From the NCBI RefSeq assembly GCF_022829365.1, contig NZ_JAKSYJ010000196.1, positions 124,001 to 188,000 on the forward strand: 64,000 bases of DNA, in the 5' to 3' direction. The first letter of the stretch is position 1. Every line of letters starts with the position of its first letter. This stretch comes from Methylobacterium sp. J-077 (GTDB lineage Bacteria > Pseudomonadota > Alphaproteobacteria > Rhizobiales > Beijerinckiaceae). The notes beneath the pieces are model-generated. The model was not told the origin of the DNA. It worked only from the letters and a program-made list of their open reading frames with translations, and did no database searches. This document shows, one piece after another, positions 61,664-64,000 of this stretch. A program made the translations under genes and the position numbers.

Positions 61664-62058
61664 ACATCGCCGTCGATACCAACGTGTTGGCCCGGGCGAT
61701 TCTGATGGACGATCCTGAGCAGGGCCGCACGGCGCGGAAGCTGCTCACGGATGCGACCACGATCGCGATCCCGTTGCCGTGCCTGTGCGAGCTGGTCTGG
61801 ATCCTCCGGCGCGGGGCCAAGCTCGCGACCGCGGATGTGGCATCCGCGCTGCGCGCGTTGCTCGAGACCGGGAACGTCACCATGAACCGGCCCGCCGTAG
61901 AAGCCGGGCTCGGGTTGCTCGAGGCCGGCGGCGACTCCGCCGACGGTGTCATCGCCCATGAAGGCCGCTGTCTCGGCGGCGAGACCTTTGTCTCGTTCGA
62001 CCGGGCGGCTGTAGTGCTGCTGTCTCGGCAAGGAGAAGCGGCGCGGCTTCTTTCCTGA
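61660..62058 (+). CDS. vapC: PIN-domain toxin (VapC-like)
   Basis: 132 residues. PIN acidic residues: MNIAVDTNVLARAIL (Asp6), LCELVWILRRGAKL (Glu near 40), and SADGVIAHEGRCLG and FVSFDRAAV near the C-terminus for the remaining acidic positions. This is the normal VapC pattern for a magnesium-dependent RNase that inhibits translation by cutting RNA; in this group usually paired with an AbrB-type antitoxin as here. All four catalytic positions appear present, so it is probably functional. Confidence 0.88.
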   Translation: MNIAVDTNVLARAILMDDPEQGRTARKLLTDATTIAIPLPCLCELVWILRRGAKLATADVASALRALLETGNVTMNRPAVEAGLGLLEAGGDSADGVIAHEGRCLGGETFVSFDRAAVVLLSRQGEAARLLS

Positions 62059-62096
62059 GTGCGGAGCCGGTCGGAGAACCTCCGACCTGGGAGAAA

Positions 62097-62357
62097 TCAG
62101 CTCTTGCTCAGCCGCTTGGCGTTGGCCTGGACCTTCCGGCGGTAGTTGCGGATCACCTTGCCGTTCGAGGCGCCCGAGGCGACCATCAGGGCCGCTTCGC
62201 TCGCCGCCATGATCTTCTCCGTAACCATGCGCTGCGCCTCGAGCTGCGCGGCCGGGCCGCCCACCGCGAACATCGCCATACGCTGGGCGATCACGCCTTG
62301 AGCCTCGAGGCCCAGCATGGCCATGTCGAGGCTCGTCTTCCACCAACCGAACAGCAT
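62097..62357 (-). CDS. Phasin-like small protein
   Basis: 86 residues from the ATG at 62357. The sequence is largely helical: LFGWWKTSLDMAMLGLEAQG, VIAQRMAMFAVGG, AQLEAQRMVTEKIMAASEAA and a basic tail NYRRKVQANAKRLSK. This is similar to short phasin-like proteins of Hyphomicrobiales (the pattern of Met/Ala-rich helices and EAQRMVTEK), which associate with polyhydroxyalkanoate granules. Evidence is composition and motif only. It ends 38 bp from the vapC stop (convergent). Confidence 0.6.
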   Translation of the reverse strand: MLFGWWKTSLDMAMLGLEAQGVIAQRMAMFAVGGPAAQLEAQRMVTEKIMAASEAALMVASGASNGKVIRNYRRKVQANAKRLSKS

Positions 62358-62598
62358 CGTGGTCCTCGTCCCAAGGGCATCGGCCCGAAAGGTATGCGCC
62401 TTCATTTAGAAAAAGATGATGCCCAACCAAAGGCGTGGCGCGGGGCACAACGGCGCAGCCTGGACTTGGCTCCCGAGAGCCGACCACGCTTGCGTGAGGC
62501 ACCCGGCCGCCCGCGATCCCGGCTCCGTCTTTGCGCCGTCTCGATCCATGCCGTAAGCGGCCTGAAGAAACCTTCCCCGGACCCGGCAACCGCCCTTC

Positions 62599-64000
62599 AT
62601 GATACGCCTGGACAAAATCACAAAGCAGAACGGGCGGCAGCTCGTCTTCATCGAGGCCTCGGCCGCCCTCCAGCGGGGCGAGAAGATCGGGCTCGTGGGC
62701 CCGAACGGGGCCGGCAAGACCACCCTGTTCCGGATGATCATCGGCCAGGAGCAACCCGACGAGGGCCAGGTCTCCGCCGACCGGGGCATCACCATCGGGT
62801 ATTTCAGCCAGGATGTCGGCGAGATGGCCGGGCGCAGCGTCGTCACCGAGGTGATGGACGGGGCCGGGCCGGTGAGCGCGGTGGCGGCCGAGTTGGCGGA
62901 GCTCGGGGCGGCGCTGGCCGATCCGGACCGCGCCGACGAGATGGACGCCCTGGTGGAGCGCTACGGCGAGGTCCAGGCCCGGTTCGAGGAGCTCGACGGC
63001 TACGCCCTGGAGGGCCGCGCCCGCGAGGTGCTCGACGGCCTCAGCTTCAGCCAGGCGATGATGGAGGGCGATGTCGGCACCCTCTCGGGGGGCTGGAAGA
63101 TGCGGGTCGCGCTCGCCCGCATCCTCCTGATGCGCCCGGACGTGATGCTGCTCGACGAGCCGTCCAACCACCTGGATCTCGAGAGCCTGATCTGGCTCGA
63201 ATCGTTCCTGAAGGCCTATGACGGCGCCCTGCTGATGACCTCGCACGACCGCGAGTTCATGAACCGCATCGTCACCAAGGTGATCGAGATCGACGGCGGC
63301 GCGCTCACCACCTTCTCGGGGGACTACGCGTTCTACGAGGAGCAGCGGAAGCTGAACGAGGCGCAGCAGCAGGCGCAGTTCGAGCGCCAGCAGGCGATGC
63401 TCGCCAAGGAGATCGCCTTCATCGAGCGGTTCAAGGCCCGGGCCTCCCACGCCGCCCAGGTCCAGAGCCGCGTGAAGAAGCTCGACAAGATCGAGCGCGT
63501 CGAGCCGCCCCGGCGGCGGCAATCCGTGGCCTTCGAGTTCCAGCCGGCGCCGCGCTCCGGCGACGACGTCGTGATGCTGAAAGGTGTCCACAAGCGCTAC
63601 GGCAGCCGCACGATCTACGAGGGGCTCGACTTCTCGGTGCGCCGCCGGGAGCGCTGGTGCGTGATGGGCATCAACGGCGCCGGCAAGTCGACGCTCCTGA
63701 AGCTCGTCACCGGCACCACCGCGCCGGATGACGGCTCGGTCACGGTCGGCGGCAGCGTCAAGCTCGGCTACTTCGCCCAGCACGCCATGGACCTGCTGGA
63801 CGGCGACCGCACCGTGTTCCAGACCCTGGAGGACGCCTTCCCGCAGGCGGGGCAGGGCTCGCTGCGGGCGCTGGCCGGCTGCTTCGGCTTCTCCGGCGAC
63901 GATGTCGAGAAGCGCTGCCGGGTACTCTCGGGCGGCGAGAAGGCCCGGCTGGTGATGGCCCTGATGCTCTACGACCCGCCGAATTTTTTGGTGCTCGACG
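62599..64000 (+). CDS. ABC-F family ATPase, 3' end outside the window
   Basis: The first 467 residues of a soluble twin-ATPase protein. Domain 1: Walker A GPNGAGKTTLFRM (about 35-47), signature LSGGWKMRVALARILLM, Walker B VMLLDEPSNHLDLE. The linker (about 240-310) is charged and Gln/Glu/Arg-rich (EEQRKLNEAQQQAQFERQQA), the P-site tRNA interaction motif of ABC-F. Domain 2: Walker A GINGAGKST and signature LSGGEKARLVMAL, after which the sequence leaves the window at LVLD. There are no TM segments. It acts on ribosomes (family knowledge); subgroup (Uup, YbiT or similar) is not certain. Confidence 0.92.
   Translation, partial: MIRLDKITKQNGRQLVFIEASAALQRGEKIGLVGPNGAGKTTLFRMIIGQEQPDEGQVSADRGITIGYFSQDVGEMAGRSVVTEVMDGAGPVSAVAAELAELGAALADPDRADEMDALVERYGEVQARFEELDGYALEGRAREVLDGLSFSQAMMEGDVGTLSGGWKMRVALARILLMRPDVMLLDEPSNHLDLESLIWLESFLKAYDGALLMTSHDREFMNRIVTKVIEIDGGALTTFSGDYAFYEEQRKLNEAQQQAQFERQQAMLAKEIAFIERFKARASHAAQVQSRVKKLDKIERVEPPRRRQSVAFEFQPAPRSGDDVVMLKGVHKRYGSRTIYEGLDFSVRRRERWCVMGINGAGKSTLLKLVTGTTAPDDGSVTVGGSVKLGYFAQHAMDLLDGDRTVFQTLEDAFPQAGQGSLRALAGCFGFSGDDVEKRCRVLSGGEKARLVMALMLYDPPNFLVLD

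Overview
The window is about 70% GC, densely coded on both strands, with alphaproteobacterial gene order (pal-cpoB-tilS-ftsH-glmM), a MucR/Ros regulator, PetP/PetR-type regulators, an NdvA-type glucan exporter, many toxin-antitoxin modules and several families of dispersed palindromic repeats. Formate-tetrahydrofolate ligase, a key methylotrophy enzyme, and the style of the repeats fit Methylobacterium or a close relative in the Hyphomicrobiales. This assignment is inference from gene content; no rRNA or tRNA gene is visible.

Layout. 0-8.5 kb: a leftward tripartite RND efflux operon (adaptor, two permeases, outer-membrane channel cut by the window edge). 8.5-13.3 kb: a candidate small RNA with its own promoter and terminator, an aminotransferase, a DUF4112 protein, an orphan YejE-like permease and MucR. 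13.6-19.2 kb: a membrane GGDEF-EAL protein, a GlcD-type FAD oxidase and arabinose-5-phosphate isomerase (Kdo synthesis). 19.4-23.6 kb: SHOCT protein, nitroreductase, a divergent GSCFA/WcbI pair and a stand-alone receiver protein. 24-31.6 kb: Pal and CpoB (Tol-Pal envelope system), TilS, FtsH, a TSUP exporter and GlmM. 31.7-35.3 kb: MmcQ/YjbR protein, two beta-barrel proteins, a small secreted protein and an HNH nuclease. 35.9-41.5 kb: large MscS channel, TumE/TumA-like toxin-antitoxin pair, CAP lipoprotein and MotB/MotA. 41.8-47.7 kb: glucan exporter, DnaQ, PHB depolymerase-like esterase, HAD hydrolase and a hydratase. 47.9-51.5 kb: PetP/PetR regulators, 8-oxoguanine deaminase and a decayed Phd-VapC remnant. 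52-59 kb: formate-THF ligase, TPR protein, a RES-Xre toxin-antitoxin pair with a frameshifted toxin, and ETF-ubiquinone oxidoreductase. 59.2-64 kb: family 4 uracil-DNA glycosylase, YpfJ-like metallopeptidase, an AbrB/PIN toxin-antitoxin pair, a phasin-like protein and an ABC-F ATPase cut by the right edge.

Most genes are housekeeping: envelope maintenance, C1 and electron-transfer metabolism, regulation. The unusual material lies between genes: at least five repeat families (one forming roughly 165-180 bp inverted repeats in three places, one a compound hairpin with compensatory changes between copies), a promoter-hairpins-terminator locus that looks like an unannotated small RNA, and strongly symmetrical operator-like sites in front of two toxin-antitoxin modules. 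One copy of the long inverted repeat abuts the start of the efflux channel gene, which now lacks an in-frame ATG.
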